Shown: positions 54,539 to 64,000, numbered from the stretch's first letter. The stretch is DNA of 64,000 nt from Streptomyces rubiginosohelvolus (GCF_014649875.1 NZ_BMTW01000020.1:1-64000), one strand, 5' to 3'. Numbers and translations are program-made. Notes: generated by a model not told the origin, from the sequence alone.

Positions 54539-55875
54539 AGGTCCTCCGCTTCCGTCGCAGGGTCGTGCGGGTCGGGTATGAAGCTCGTGTTGCCCATGGG
54601 GCCGGTGAGCCGGGTGCGCTCGCCGGATCCGCCACCGGGTCCGGGCGGATAGGCCTTGGCGTGCTTCAGATACTGCTGGGCGGCCACCTCGACGATCTGA
54701 GGCAGCAGTTGGCCGAACGCCTCCATGGAGGGCACTCCTTTCGCCGCCGCGCGGCACAGGGCCCGGCCCTGGCCCATCTTGACCGGCATGGTTTCCTCGA
54801 GCTTCTCGATGAGCTCGGTCTCCGCCGCCCTGCTCTGGTGGTCGTCGCGGCTCCAGGGGACGACCAGGGTCACCCAGGGCCGGTTCTCCGCGTCGAAGGC
54901 GGCGAGCCTGCGGCGATGGTCCTCGTCCCGGAGGGCCCAGCGGTCGACGAGCAGGATCTCGGGGGTGCTGGGCGGGGCCTTGCCGTCCTGCCGGTCCTCG
55001 TCGAACGAGGTGATGACCGCCTGGTAGTTGAGCGAGCGGACCAGCTCCTCGGCCACGTAGGCCAGGGGCCGGGCCGAGGCCGGGTAGTAGGGGTTCCAGT
55101 CCTGGGGGTGGTCGCCGTAGTGGTCGCTGTTGCGTCCGTCGGGCAGATCGTGGCGGGTGGGCGCGGCGATGGTGATCTGCATCGGCCGGGGTGCGCCGAC
55201 TCCGCTGCTGGGGGAGCCGAAGGCGCTGGGGGCGAGGCGGTAGTCGACGGGCCGGCCGGTGTCGATACGGACCGAGTCGGCGACGCTGACGATGCGTTTG
55301 GCCAGTTCGTAGACGGCCCGTTCGTACTCCTCGGCGAAGAGTCTGAGCTTGATCAGGCCGTAGAGGCCGTCGCTGACGTACCGTTCACCGAAGTCGCGGT
55401 GGTTGAACTGCAACCGCTCCGCTGAGCCCGGCAGTTGGCTTGGGGGCACGGGCACCCAGAGCGCGGGGACGATGGCCTCGGCGGGCTGGTTGGAGCGGGC
55501 CCGGTGGTGGATGGCCCGCTGTTCGAAGGCGTACCACTCCTTGCCGCACATCTCGCTGGCGAAGTAGCGCGGCGAGAACAGCGGCACGAAGACCCGGCAG
55601 GTGGCGAGGACGTCACCGAGCCGTTCCGACCAGCCCTCGCCGGAGCGTATCTCCCGGTCCATGAAGCCTGCGGGCGCGCCGGCGGGTAAGTCGGTCATGG
55701 CCATCACATGGCCGCAGAGATCCTGGAACAGCCGCTCGACCCACATATCGGGGTCCGTGCCGCCGCCGTATCCCGGCGTGTGGGCGTAACTCAGAAAGAA
55801 ATACGGCCGATGGCCCACCGCTCGCTGTTGCGTCGATGCGTGCACACGACCCCCGTCCTGTATGAGCACTCGCAT
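54535..55875 (-). CDS. fxsC: FxsC: TIR-like protein of the FxSxx-COOH system
   Basis: 446 residues. TIR-like N-terminal domain (about 24-190): RPYFFLSYAHTPGYGGGTDPDMWVERLFQDLC, GFMDREIRSGEGWSERLGDVLATCRVFVPLFSPRYFASEMCGKEWYAF; the glutamate of GKEW is in the position of the TIR NADase Glu. The C-terminal half (about 240-420) is particular to FxsC (VILLVDRWALRDEDHRRRLAAFD-type segment, WVTLVVPWSRDD). Start uncertain: ATG 55875 lacks a ribosome-binding site, and GTG 55845, ten codons in, is plausible. Follows fxsB by 74 bases. Confidence 0.87.
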   Translation of the reverse strand: MRVLIQDGGRVHASTQQRAVGHRPYFFLSYAHTPGYGGGTDPDMWVERLFQDLCGHVMAMTDLPAGAPAGFMDREIRSGEGWSERLGDVLATCRVFVPLFSPRYFASEMCGKEWYAFEQRAIHHRARSNQPAEAIVPALWVPVPPSQLPGSAERLQFNHRDFGERYVSDGLYGLIKLRLFAEEYERAVYELAKRIVSVADSVRIDTGRPVDYRLAPSAFGSPSSGVGAPRPMQITIAAPTRHDLPDGRNSDHYGDHPQDWNPYYPASARPLAYVAEELVRSLNYQAVITSFDEDRQDGKAPPSTPEILLVDRWALRDEDHRRRLAAFDAENRPWVTLVVPWSRDDHQSRAAETELIEKLEETMPVKMGQGRALCRAAAKGVPSMEAFGQLLPQIVEVAAQQYLKHAKAYPPGPGGGSGERTRLTGPMGNTSFIPDPHDPATEAEDL

Positions 55876-55949
55876 CCCGGTAGGAGGAAGGGAGTGCAAG
55901 CGAACTCATCATTCCGGAGCGGACCGCTTTCCACCCCCCTGCCGTTCGG

Positions 55950-58313
55950 TCATTCGAACGTCACTTTCCGGTCAGGCGACAGGACGTTCGATGGGTGACC
56001 GGACGGCGGGACCGTTCTACCGCGATTCCTCCCGGTGGCGCTCCGTGTTCCGCTGATCTCCTTACGGACAGCCGCGATCAGCTGTTTTCCGTCGACTGTC
56101 GTCTCCGCCGCGTTCTCGATCATGTCGAGAGCTTCCGGAACGCCCGTGAGGAAGTGCGGATCGTAGAGTCCGAGGCCCGCCCGTTCGAATGTCTCGGCCA
56201 GCAGTCGGGAGAACGTCACGTGTTCGCTCCCCCAAGGCGTTCGATGGTCCCAGGTACCGTCCAGGGCGTAAAGATCCGTCACTTCACCGAGTGCCCGCAG
56301 TTTCGCCCGCCGGAATGCGCTCAGCATCGCGAGCGCCAGTTCGTCGCCGTCGGCCGCTTCCCCGACGCCGAGCGCACCGTGGCCGTGGCGCCCCGGCTCG
56401 GCCGTACCGGTGGTCAGCGGGGTCACCGTGGTGAGCGTACGGGCCGCCTCGGCCGCCTGCTCGGGAACGGCGTCGGCCAGCAGCGCCCAGGCACCGGCGA
56501 TCCGGTGCGCCCAGGTCTCGGCCCGCTCCGCGGTGAGCCGGTCGGCCGGAGGGGTCCCGAAGGCGTCGCGGAAGGGGTCGAGGTCGTCCAGCAGGAGGAC
56601 CGGAGCGGGAGCTTGTCGCAGGGTGCGAACGGGGAGCCAGTGCGGGCCTTCCGGTTCCTCGCGCGCGATACGCAGCTCCGGGCCGGGCAAGACGGGAGCG
56701 CCGGGCTCGGCGGCGAGCCCCGCGTCCGGCCGGCGGACGAGGAATCCGTCGTCGGTGGCGAGCACGAGGCACACGCCCCGCGCCCCTGGCCCGCCGACGA
56801 CCGCGGTGCCGAGGGTGGGCAGATGCAGGCTGCCGTCGCGGTACGCCACCGGCACCGGCAGGTCGAGTCCGGCCCGGACGGCGGCCGCGGCCACGCAGGC
56901 GCCGAGCCGTTCGGCGGCGGGTTCCGTCAGAGGCCGGCCGGCGTGGACGTCCTCCAGGGCACCGATCAGCCAGGTGCGGGTGGAGGGGTGGGCGAGCACC
57001 GTGTCGAGCGCATCCGCGCCCGGAGTGTCGGCCTCCACTCTCGCCGCGAGCCGCCAGGCCTCGTCCCAGAGCTCTCCGCCCCGTCCGTCCAGGGTGTCGT
57101 GGAGCACCGCGAGCAGAGTGCGGGTCAGGTCCAGCTGGGCGGCGAGCAGGGCGCCCGGCGCCCGGACGGCGGGTGACTCGGTCGCGGCGGCGGTCCGGTC
57201 CTCGATTCCGCGGATCAAGGCGGCCAGGTCGGCGCAGTAGACCGAGGGGTTGTCGAAGCCGCCCCCGGCGCCGTGCCCGGAGCGGTACCGGTGGGTGTAG
57301 AGCCCGCCGCCGCACGAGCGCACGACCGGGCAGCGACGGCAGGTCTCGCTGACTCCGGCCAGGCCGAGCTGGCGCGCCCGGACCCCGGGGTGGGCGGCGA
57401 CCTCGTCGAAGGTGTTGCGGAAGACGTCGAACCCGGTGGCGGCGGCGCCCTCGTAGGCGCTCTTGAGCGAATCGACCTGTTCCAGGGTCCCGTCGGTCTC
57501 GATGACGACGAGGTCGGTGGGGGCGAGACCGAGTGACTCGGTGAGGCTGGGGCCGCCGCTCAGGCTGGAGAGCACCGAGGCGAACATCCGGACGGGCATG
57601 GGGCGGCCCTGTTCCGTCCAGCGGTCGAAGACCGACAGGAGCCATGCGGCGTACGCGGTGGGCGAGCCGTCCGGCCGTGGCGGCGGGTCGTCCCAGGTGG
57701 CGTGCGGCAGCAGGAAGTCGACGAGCGGGGGTTCCAGCTCGGCGAGGGCGTCGTGCACGGCCACCGGGTCGTTGTGGATGTCGACCGTGCAGAGCAGGCC
57801 GAGGTCCAGGTGGCGGTAGCGCTCCTCGCGGAGCAGCTCGACCGCTCGCAGCACCATCGGGTGGCTGCTGCGCCCGTTGGCGAACCGGCGGTGGCGGTCG
57901 TTGGCCGCGCGGTCGCCGTCGAGCGAGATCCCGACGCGGACGTGGAACTCGTCGAAGAGGTCGAGGTAACGGGGGCTGAGCTGGACTCCGTTGGTGTGGA
58001 TCCTGAGGTCCAGCTCAGCGATGCCGTTCAGGGCCGAGCCGAGCTCCTCGCAGACCCGTCGCAGTCGCGCGGGTCCTGCCAGGAGCGGTTCCCCGCCGTG
58101 CAGGATCACTGTGACGGAGAAAAGCGCATGAGTCGCCGCGTGCTCGGCAAGGCGCCGGGCAGTCCAGGAAATCGCCTCGTCAGAGATGGTCCTGGGGCGG
58201 GTGAGCCAGCTCTGATCCGCATGTTCGTAGACATAGCAGTGATCACAAGCAAGATCACACCTGCTGTGCACTTTGAGCACGAATTCACGGAAGGGGACCA
58301 GGGGTCCTGTCAT
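55950..58313 (-). CDS. fxsB: FxsB: radical SAM/SPASM peptide maturase with degenerate HEXXH domain
   Basis: 787 residues. The N-terminal radical SAM domain has Cys19, Cys23 and Cys26 (CDLACDHC) for the SAM-binding [4Fe-4S] cluster and LHGGEPL; a SPASM region with several cysteines (CRRCPVVRSCGGG, then VYCADL) ends near residue 370. Relatives join the ring of Phe to the beta-carbon of Ser two residues on, forming a three-residue cyclophane. The C-terminal half (about 390-787) is the domain usually carrying an HEFQH-type motif before KLxAL; here residues 665-669 read SAFRR before AKLRAL, so the metal site seems lost. ATG 58313, 30 bases after the precursor gene. Confidence 0.9.
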   Translation of the reverse strand: MTGPLVPFREFVLKVHSRCDLACDHCYVYEHADQSWLTRPRTISDEAISWTARRLAEHAATHALFSVTVILHGGEPLLAGPARLRRVCEELGSALNGIAELDLRIHTNGVQLSPRYLDLFDEFHVRVGISLDGDRAANDRHRRFANGRSSHPMVLRAVELLREERYRHLDLGLLCTVDIHNDPVAVHDALAELEPPLVDFLLPHATWDDPPPRPDGSPTAYAAWLLSVFDRWTEQGRPMPVRMFASVLSSLSGGPSLTESLGLAPTDLVVIETDGTLEQVDSLKSAYEGAAATGFDVFRNTFDEVAAHPGVRARQLGLAGVSETCRRCPVVRSCGGGLYTHRYRSGHGAGGGFDNPSVYCADLAALIRGIEDRTAAATESPAVRAPGALLAAQLDLTRTLLAVLHDTLDGRGGELWDEAWRLAARVEADTPGADALDTVLAHPSTRTWLIGALEDVHAGRPLTEPAAERLGACVAAAAVRAGLDLPVPVAYRDGSLHLPTLGTAVVGGPGARGVCLVLATDDGFLVRRPDAGLAAEPGAPVLPGPELRIAREEPEGPHWLPVRTLRQAPAPVLLLDDLDPFRDAFGTPPADRLTAERAETWAHRIAGAWALLADAVPEQAAEAARTLTTVTPLTTGTAEPGRHGHGALGVGEAADGDELALAMLSAFRRAKLRALGEVTDLYALDGTWDHRTPWGSEHVTFSRLLAETFERAGLGLYDPHFLTGVPEALDMIENAAETTVDGKQLIAAVRKEISGTRSATGRNRGRTVPPSGHPSNVLSPDRKVTFE

Positions 58314-58343
58314 TCCGCCATTCTATCCACTTCTGACGTCTGC

Positions 58344-58508
58344 TCAGAGAGCTGAACTGAAAGTGGAGATCCGGGTGGACCGGGCCGTTGTCGCACCGAT
58401 TGCGCGGTCGAGCTTCCTGGCGGCCTCGGCGCTGCGGACATCGGTCGCGGCAAGGGTCGCGCGGGTCTTCGCAGAGGCGAAGTCGGGGGTGGTTCCGTAG
58501 GTCTTCAC
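58344..58508 (-). CDS. fxsA: FxsA: FxSxx-COOH RiPP precursor peptide
   Basis: 54 residues from GTG 58508, with AGGACGG just upstream. It ends ISTFSSAL: Phe50-x-Ser52 followed by exactly two residues and the C-terminus, the defining FxSxx-COOH signature. The rest (VKTYGTTPDFASAKTR.. then a helical AEAARKLDRAIG stretch) looks like a leader. It is too short for routine gene calling but sits immediately upstream of, and on the same strand as, the radical SAM gene. A second F-x-S (Phe10-Ala11-Ser12) occurs near the N-terminus. The product would be a Phe-Ser cross-linked peptide; its biological role is unknown. Confidence 0.88.
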   Translation of the reverse strand: MKTYGTTPDFASAKTRATLAATDVRSAEAARKLDRAIGATTARSTRISTFSSAL

Positions 58509-58875
58509 GGCCGTCCTAGGGGGATCCTGAAGGGGTCTGTTTCCGGACAATGAAAGGCAGCAGGGATTCCGTGTCACCACACGGCCCGGCACGCGCACTT
58601 TACTACCGCCGAGGCCCCCGCACATGCCGGCGGACCAGCCTTCACATCGGTTTTCTCGCGTCGCGACATGCCTGCCGTGCGACCGCTCAGGTGAGCGGAG
58701 GACGCTCTGCCGATGCGGCGGTCCGGGGCGCCCGCCGCGCCTCTGCCGGCCCCTGCAGGTGAGAGGCTTTCCGCCACTGTGAGAGCGGGAGGCACAGATG
58801 GCGGCCGGACGCATCCCGGCGCGGCAGGCCCGGCCCGGTCCGTACACGCCGGGGCTTCCCGACGGGGACAGCAGT
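58509..58875. other. Intergenic region upstream of the fxs operon
   Basis: 367 bases between the fxsA start and the next gene's stop. It must contain the fxs promoter on the minus strand. I see no clear -35/-10 pair, no strong hairpin and no convincing gene; short open frames here lack ribosome-binding sites and family features. Confidence 0.5.
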
Positions 58876-59586
58876 TCACTCGTTCACCGGTTCCGCGCCG
58901 GGCACGTTGTACTCCTCCCGGGAGCCACGCATGCAGTCCAGGACCCGTTCGTGGCTGTCCCCCACGACGTCCGTGACCCGCACCCGGACCTGGAGCACGT
59001 CGATCCGTTCGACGAACCGCCGCAAGAACACCCCCACCGGCACCGTGTCGTAGGCCCCGGTGCCGACCAGCGGAAAGCCGGTTCCGAAGGCGGTGAGCAG
59101 GTAGTCCCGCCCGGCCGAGAGTCCGTCCGCCGTCAGGGTGGCCACGACGTCCGGGACGGCGACCCAGACCGCGGTCCCCGTTCCGGACCCACCGCTCGGC
59201 ACCACGCGGCACTCCCAGCTCTCGATCACGGCGATGTGCTGACCGCCGTTCAGTATCCCGACACGCCAGGCGGGTTCCCCCTCGACGAGCAGTCCTGTGC
59301 GCCAGGAGCCACTCCATCCGAGGTAGGGCCGGACCGTGCGGGCGTACTGCGCCCTGGCCAGTACGGCACCGGTCGCCACGGCCAGCAGACTTCCGAGCGC
59401 CTCCATGTCCAGCAGTTGCAGCCGCCAGGGCCAGTCGCCCCGGACACCGGGCGAGACATTGGCCCGGACGGCCTCCCACAGCAGGACCAGCGTCAGGATC
59501 GCGAGCAGAACCAGGGGAGCGGTGAAGAGCAACGGGCTGCGGCGCACCCTGCGCTGGCTGTCCGGGAGCGGCGTGCCGTCAGCCAC
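58876..59586 (-). CDS. Hypothetical membrane protein upstream of fxs
   Basis: 236 residues, unrecognised. Two hydrophobic helices (about residues 18-40 and 60-80) are followed by a soluble, beta-rich domain (ILNGGQHIAVIESWECRVVP.. VWVAVPDVVATLTADGL) that should face the cytoplasm. GTG 59586 is the first possible start, but a GGAGGG abuts it too closely, so the true start is unsure. On the same strand as the fxs operon but separated by 367 bases; divergent from the SLATT gene. Confidence 0.65.
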   Translation of the reverse strand: MADGTPLPDSQRRVRRSPLLFTAPLVLLAILTLVLLWEAVRANVSPGVRGDWPWRLQLLDMEALGSLLAVATGAVLARAQYARTVRPYLGWSGSWRTGLLVEGEPAWRVGILNGGQHIAVIESWECRVVPSGGSGTGTAVWVAVPDVVATLTADGLSAGRDYLLTAFGTGFPLVGTGAYDTVPVGVFLRRFVERIDVLQVRVRVTDVVGDSHERVLDCMRGSREEYNVPGAEPVNE

Positions 59587-59873
59587 CCCTCCGTCCGGAT
59601 CCCGCTCGATGACCCCTCCCCCGCCCGGAAGCGAACGCGGCCGTCAAAGACGGCGACAACTCGCCTGTGGTTCACCTCAGTTGGGCAACCTTGCCATAGT
59701 GCCACCGCGCGCGGAAGAACACCTGGACACAGTGGCCGAACCCAGCCGTACGGGCCCTCCGGGCAGCCGGGACGCTCTTGCCCGGCCCCGGCCTCCCACC
59801 TACTCTCGTGGCCCCGGGCGGGTCAGGCGTGACGGCCGGCCGGGTCATACGACAACTGCAGACGGAGGCGACC

Positions 59874-60800
59874 GTGACGGCGCTGCCCGAGCCGCTGAGA
59901 TCCATGGTCTTCAGGAACGATGACCTGCCTGAGCTGTTCCATCACACGGACAGGGTCGCCGTGGCCCGCCAGCGCGAGGCCGTGAACACCACCCGGGTGC
60001 AGCTGGCGCTGCTCGTGGCCGGCACGGTGCCCGCGGCGCTGCCCTGGCACGCCGACGACGGGCCCGCGGCCCGGGCGCTGTACGGCGCGGCGGTGCTGGC
60101 CTATCTGGGCGTGCTCTTCACGACCTTCCTCGCCTCCCAGCGCAAAGCAAAGTCGCATTGGCAACTCAACCGCTCCGCAGCGGAGTTCATCAAATCGAAC
60201 TGCTGGCGCTACGCGGTGCACGGCGCCCCGTTCGACAGTGCGTCCGAGCATCCGGAGGCGCTGTTCGCGAATCGTCTGGAGGACGGTCTCCAGGAGCTGA
60301 GGAAGGTGGGCTGGGCCGACCCGCGCGAGGAGCTGCCGGATTCCGGCGGGCTCATCACGGAGTCCATGCGCGCGTTGCGGAACAAGGCGTACACGGTCCG
60401 CAAGGAGACGTACGTACGGGATCGGCTCATCGAACAGCGCCGTTGGTACCGCCGGCGTCAGCAGGCCTCCCGGCGCGGGGCGCTCATGTGGTCGGGCGCC
60501 ATTGTCGCGCTGACGCTCCCGGCGCTGGCACTGAGCGTGCTGCAGACCTTCGGGGTGGGCCGGTCGTTCGGGCTGACGGGGGCGCTGTCCGCGGCGGCGG
60601 CGGCCTGTCTCGCCTGGAACGAGATGCGCCGGCACCATCCGCTGATCTCGGCGCACTCACTGGTGGAGCAGGACCTGGAGTCGATGCAGGCCGCCATGGA
60701 GACCACCCTCACCGAACGGCACTGGCCGGCGGCGGTGTTCGAGACCGAGCGGATCGTGTCGCCCGAGCACACCGACTGGCTGGTCAGACACCGCGTGTGA
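59874..60800 (+). CDS. Tandem SLATT/DUF4231 membrane protein (predicted effector)
   Basis: 308 residues with two hairpin pairs of transmembrane helices: about residues 34-52 and 59-80, then 203-222 and 232-248. REAVNTTRVQLALLVAG..FLASQRKAKSHWQLNRSAAEFIKSNCWRYAV is the DUF4231/SLATT-type first module; YVRDRLIEQRRWYRRRQQAS and the terminal ERIVSPEHTDWLVRH fit a second. SLATT domains are predicted pore-forming effectors in nucleotide-activated conflict systems. GTG 59874 has GGAGG 5 bases upstream. Tail to tail with a SLOG gene 24 bases away. Confidence 0.8.
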   Translation: MTALPEPLRSMVFRNDDLPELFHHTDRVAVARQREAVNTTRVQLALLVAGTVPAALPWHADDGPAARALYGAAVLAYLGVLFTTFLASQRKAKSHWQLNRSAAEFIKSNCWRYAVHGAPFDSASEHPEALFANRLEDGLQELRKVGWADPREELPDSGGLITESMRALRNKAYTVRKETYVRDRLIEQRRWYRRRQQASRRGALMWSGAIVALTLPALALSVLQTFGVGRSFGLTGALSAAAAACLAWNEMRRHHPLISAHSLVEQDLESMQAAMETTLTERHWPAAVFETERIVSPEHTDWLVRHRV

Positions 60801-60824
60801 CCCGCTCCCCCGCCCCGGATCGGG

Positions 60825-61304
60825 TCAGCCGCGCAGCACCCCGTCGCGCCAGATCACGGTGACCGGGCGGCCGAGCGTGCGGGCGTACGTGACGATGTCG
60901 CCCGTACCGCCGAGGCCCCGGGCGGGTAGGCCGTCCCAGACCGCGAGCAACCGGTCGCAGTGGTCGGCGATGTAGGCGCCCGCCGCGTAGTACGCCTCGT
61001 CGGTGGAGTGCGGGAAGTCGAGCCGGACCTCCCGTGCCGCGCGCGCCTTGAGCGTCCGGTAGCGGGCGAGGTCGGCGGCGTTGTCGAAGCAGGCCTCGTA
61101 GTCGCCGCTGGGGATCACGGCGGTCAGTTCGGCGCCGCAGGTGAGGGCGAGGTCGGCGAAGAGCTGGTCGGCGCCGACCGCGAGACTGGAGAGGGCCTGG
61201 CTGGGGCGGTCGAGTCCGCAGAGGGCGGCCCGCATTCCGGCGAGCACGTGGGCCTCCGCCTCGGCGGGGATGGAGCGGTGACCGGTCACTCCGATGCGAT
61301 ACAC
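60825..61304 (-). CDS. SLOG family protein (predicted nucleotide sensor or synthase)
   Basis: 159 residues. SLOG features: VYRIGVTGHRSIP at the N-terminus, SLAVGADQLFADLAL, and the C-terminal DRLLAVWDGLPARGLGGTGDIVTYARTLGRPVTVIW, a Rossmann-like fold that binds nucleotides or their derivatives. Proteins of this superfamily are predicted to make or sense the signal that triggers SLATT membrane effectors, one of which is the convergent neighbour. GTG 61304 is the likely start. Confidence 0.83.
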   Translation of the reverse strand: MYRIGVTGHRSIPAEAEAHVLAGMRAALCGLDRPSQALSSLAVGADQLFADLALTCGAELTAVIPSGDYEACFDNAADLARYRTLKARAAREVRLDFPHSTDEAYYAAGAYIADHCDRLLAVWDGLPARGLGGTGDIVTYARTLGRPVTVIWRDGVLRG

Positions 61305-61421
61305 GGACCTGCTACCCCCTGATGCCAGCGGAGCGCACCCCGGGAGCGCCCCCGCCCCCTGCCGCCCCGTCACGACGATCCGTCGTGGCGACATCCTCTC
61401 AAGAGCCCCCGGCGAGCGGGA

Positions 61422-61449
61422 GCCCCCGTCCGGAATTCCGGACGGGGGC
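61422..61449. terminator. Terminator of sprB
   Basis: A 28-bp perfect palindrome with GAATTC at the centre and GCCCCCG/CGGGGGC ends, 41 bases beyond the sprB stop. Confidence 0.82.
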
Positions 61450-61490
61450 ACGTATGTACGGACAGCTCCGTACCTGATCGGCGGGGCCGG

Positions 61491-63442
<1,952 letters not shown>

Positions 63443-63446
63443 GCGG

Positions 63447-64000
63447 TCAACCTTTCCACACCGGCTCCGGGAGGCCGAGGTGCGACCGCAGCGTGGAGCC
63501 GGTGTACTCGGAGCGGAACGCCCCGCTCTCCTGGAGGAGCGGGACGACCCGGTCGACGACGTCGTCCAGGCCGCCGGGGGTGAGATGGGGGACGAGGATG
63601 AAGCCGTCGGCGGCCCGCTGGTCGACGAAGGCCGTCAGCTCCGCCGCGACGGTGCCGGGCGAGCCGATGAACGACTGCCGGGTGGTCGTCTCGATGACGG
63701 TCCCGCGCAGGGAGAGCCCCTTGGCCTCGGCGAGCGCGCGCCAGCGGGCGACGACCGCGAAGGGATCGCCGTGCCGGACCCGGCCCTGGGTGATCTCGGA
63801 GTCGGGGACCGGGTCGATGTCGGGGAGCGGCCCGTCGGGGTCGTACGCGGAGAGGTCGGTGCCCCAGATCTGCTCGGCGGCGAGGATCGCGTTCTGCGGC
63901 GAGACCTGCTGACGGCGGATCTCGGCGGCCTTCTCCTGGGCCTCGGCATCGTTGTCGCCGACGACCACGGTGACCCCGGGCATGATCTTGAGGCTGTCGG
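63447..64000 (-). CDS. LLM-class flavin-dependent monooxygenase, NtaA/DszA-like (partial)
   Basis: The C-terminal 184 or so residues; the start is beyond the right edge. SLKIMPGVTVVVGDNDAEAQEKAAEIRRQ, followed by TVIETTTRQSFIGSPGTVAAELTAFVDQRAADGFILVPHLTPGGLDDVVDRVVPLLQESGAFR, is typical of the nitrilotriacetate/dibenzothiophene-sulfone monooxygenase branch of bacterial-luciferase-like enzymes, which use FMNH2 from a separate reductase. Substrate unknown. Ends 4 bases before the DUF1684 gene. Confidence 0.87.
   Translation of the reverse strand, partial: DSLKIMPGVTVVVGDNDAEAQEKAAEIRRQQVSPQNAILAAEQIWGTDLSAYDPDGPLPDIDPVPDSEITQGRVRHGDPFAVVARWRALAEAKGLSLRGTVIETTTRQSFIGSPGTVAAELTAFVDQRAADGFILVPHLTPGGLDDVVDRVVPLLQESGAFRSEYTGSTLRSHLGLPEPVWKG

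Noticed and set aside
52535-54652. A 705-codon plus-strand frame opposite fxsT
   Set aside because: Composition is low-complexity Gly/Val/Asp without domain motifs; the opposite frame encodes the recognisable FxsT.
54539-54757. An N-terminal extension of FxsT starting at 54757
   Set aside because: It overlaps the fxsC coding end, has no ribosome-binding support, and the ATG at 54538 begins right at the ParA-like domain with an ATGA overlap.
58550-58762. A 70-codon plus-strand frame near fxsA as a second peptide
   Set aside because: No FxSxx ending, no ribosome-binding site and opposite strand to the operon.

Overview
The window is very GC-rich (roughly 70 percent or more) actinomycete chromosome with GTG/TTG starts, ATGA-type overlaps, many TetR/GntR regulators and secreted hydrolases. 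It is Streptomyces, and close to S. griseus. The M28 aminopeptidase is almost residue-for-residue the S. griseus aminopeptidase SGAP. The two S1E proteases are recognisable as streptogrisin D (sprD) and streptogrisin B (sprB). The gene order (soxR, hmgA, SGNH hydrolase, sortase-anchored LPMO, secreted lipase) looks like a core-chromosome region. I see no integrase, transposase, tRNA, rRNA or CRISPR array.

Layout. 1-7 kb: end of an FG-GAP protein, a DUF202 pair, a quinone-oxidoreductase-like gene, glucarate dehydratase, an APH-like kinase plus acyl-CoA dehydrogenase operon, and SGAP. 7-23 kb: CoA-thioester and aldehyde catabolism under several TetR-type operators: SDR/acyl-CoA ligase/TetR, MaoC/TetR, acyl-CoA dehydrogenase/TetR, and aldehyde plus alcohol dehydrogenase. 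Interleaved are NamZ, SoxR, an EamA transporter and PPK2. 23-33 kb: DinB-like protein, MFS and CitMHS transporters, a molybdopterin oxidoreductase with a TetR, homogentisate dioxygenase with a GntR, and a lone type ISP-like specificity-domain protein. 33-50 kb: CoA transferase, SGNH hydrolase, AAA ATPase, GNAT and DUF402 genes, a methyltransferase-NUDIX-VOC fusion, the tctCBA tricarboxylate transporter with a divergent response regulator, a cell-wall-anchored LPMO, lipase, phospholipase A2 and sprD.

50.6-58.5 kb is the most unusual part: a complete FxSxx-COOH peptide (RiPP) operon on the minus strand. It holds a 54-residue precursor ending FSSAL, radical SAM/SPASM maturase FxsB, TIR-like FxsC and the giant FxsT (ParA-like, TIR-like, NB-ARC and TPR regions). 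The HEXXH site usual in the C-terminal domain of FxsB appears degenerate here. It is followed by an unknown membrane protein and a tail-to-tail SLATT/DUF4231 and SLOG gene pair, the two halves of a predicted nucleotide-triggered membrane effector system. sprB, a DUF1684 protein and the start-truncated flavin monooxygenase close the window.

Regulatory structure is unusually readable. There are two identical 16-bp operators flanking the maoC/tetR pair, a 12-bp ATACCGACYGGT motif shared by three promoter regions, other dyads at catabolic promoters, a four-copy Streptomyces REP cluster, a REP-like 42-bp insertion inside a coding sequence, a tandemly repeated gene 3' end, and strong hairpin terminators between convergent genes.
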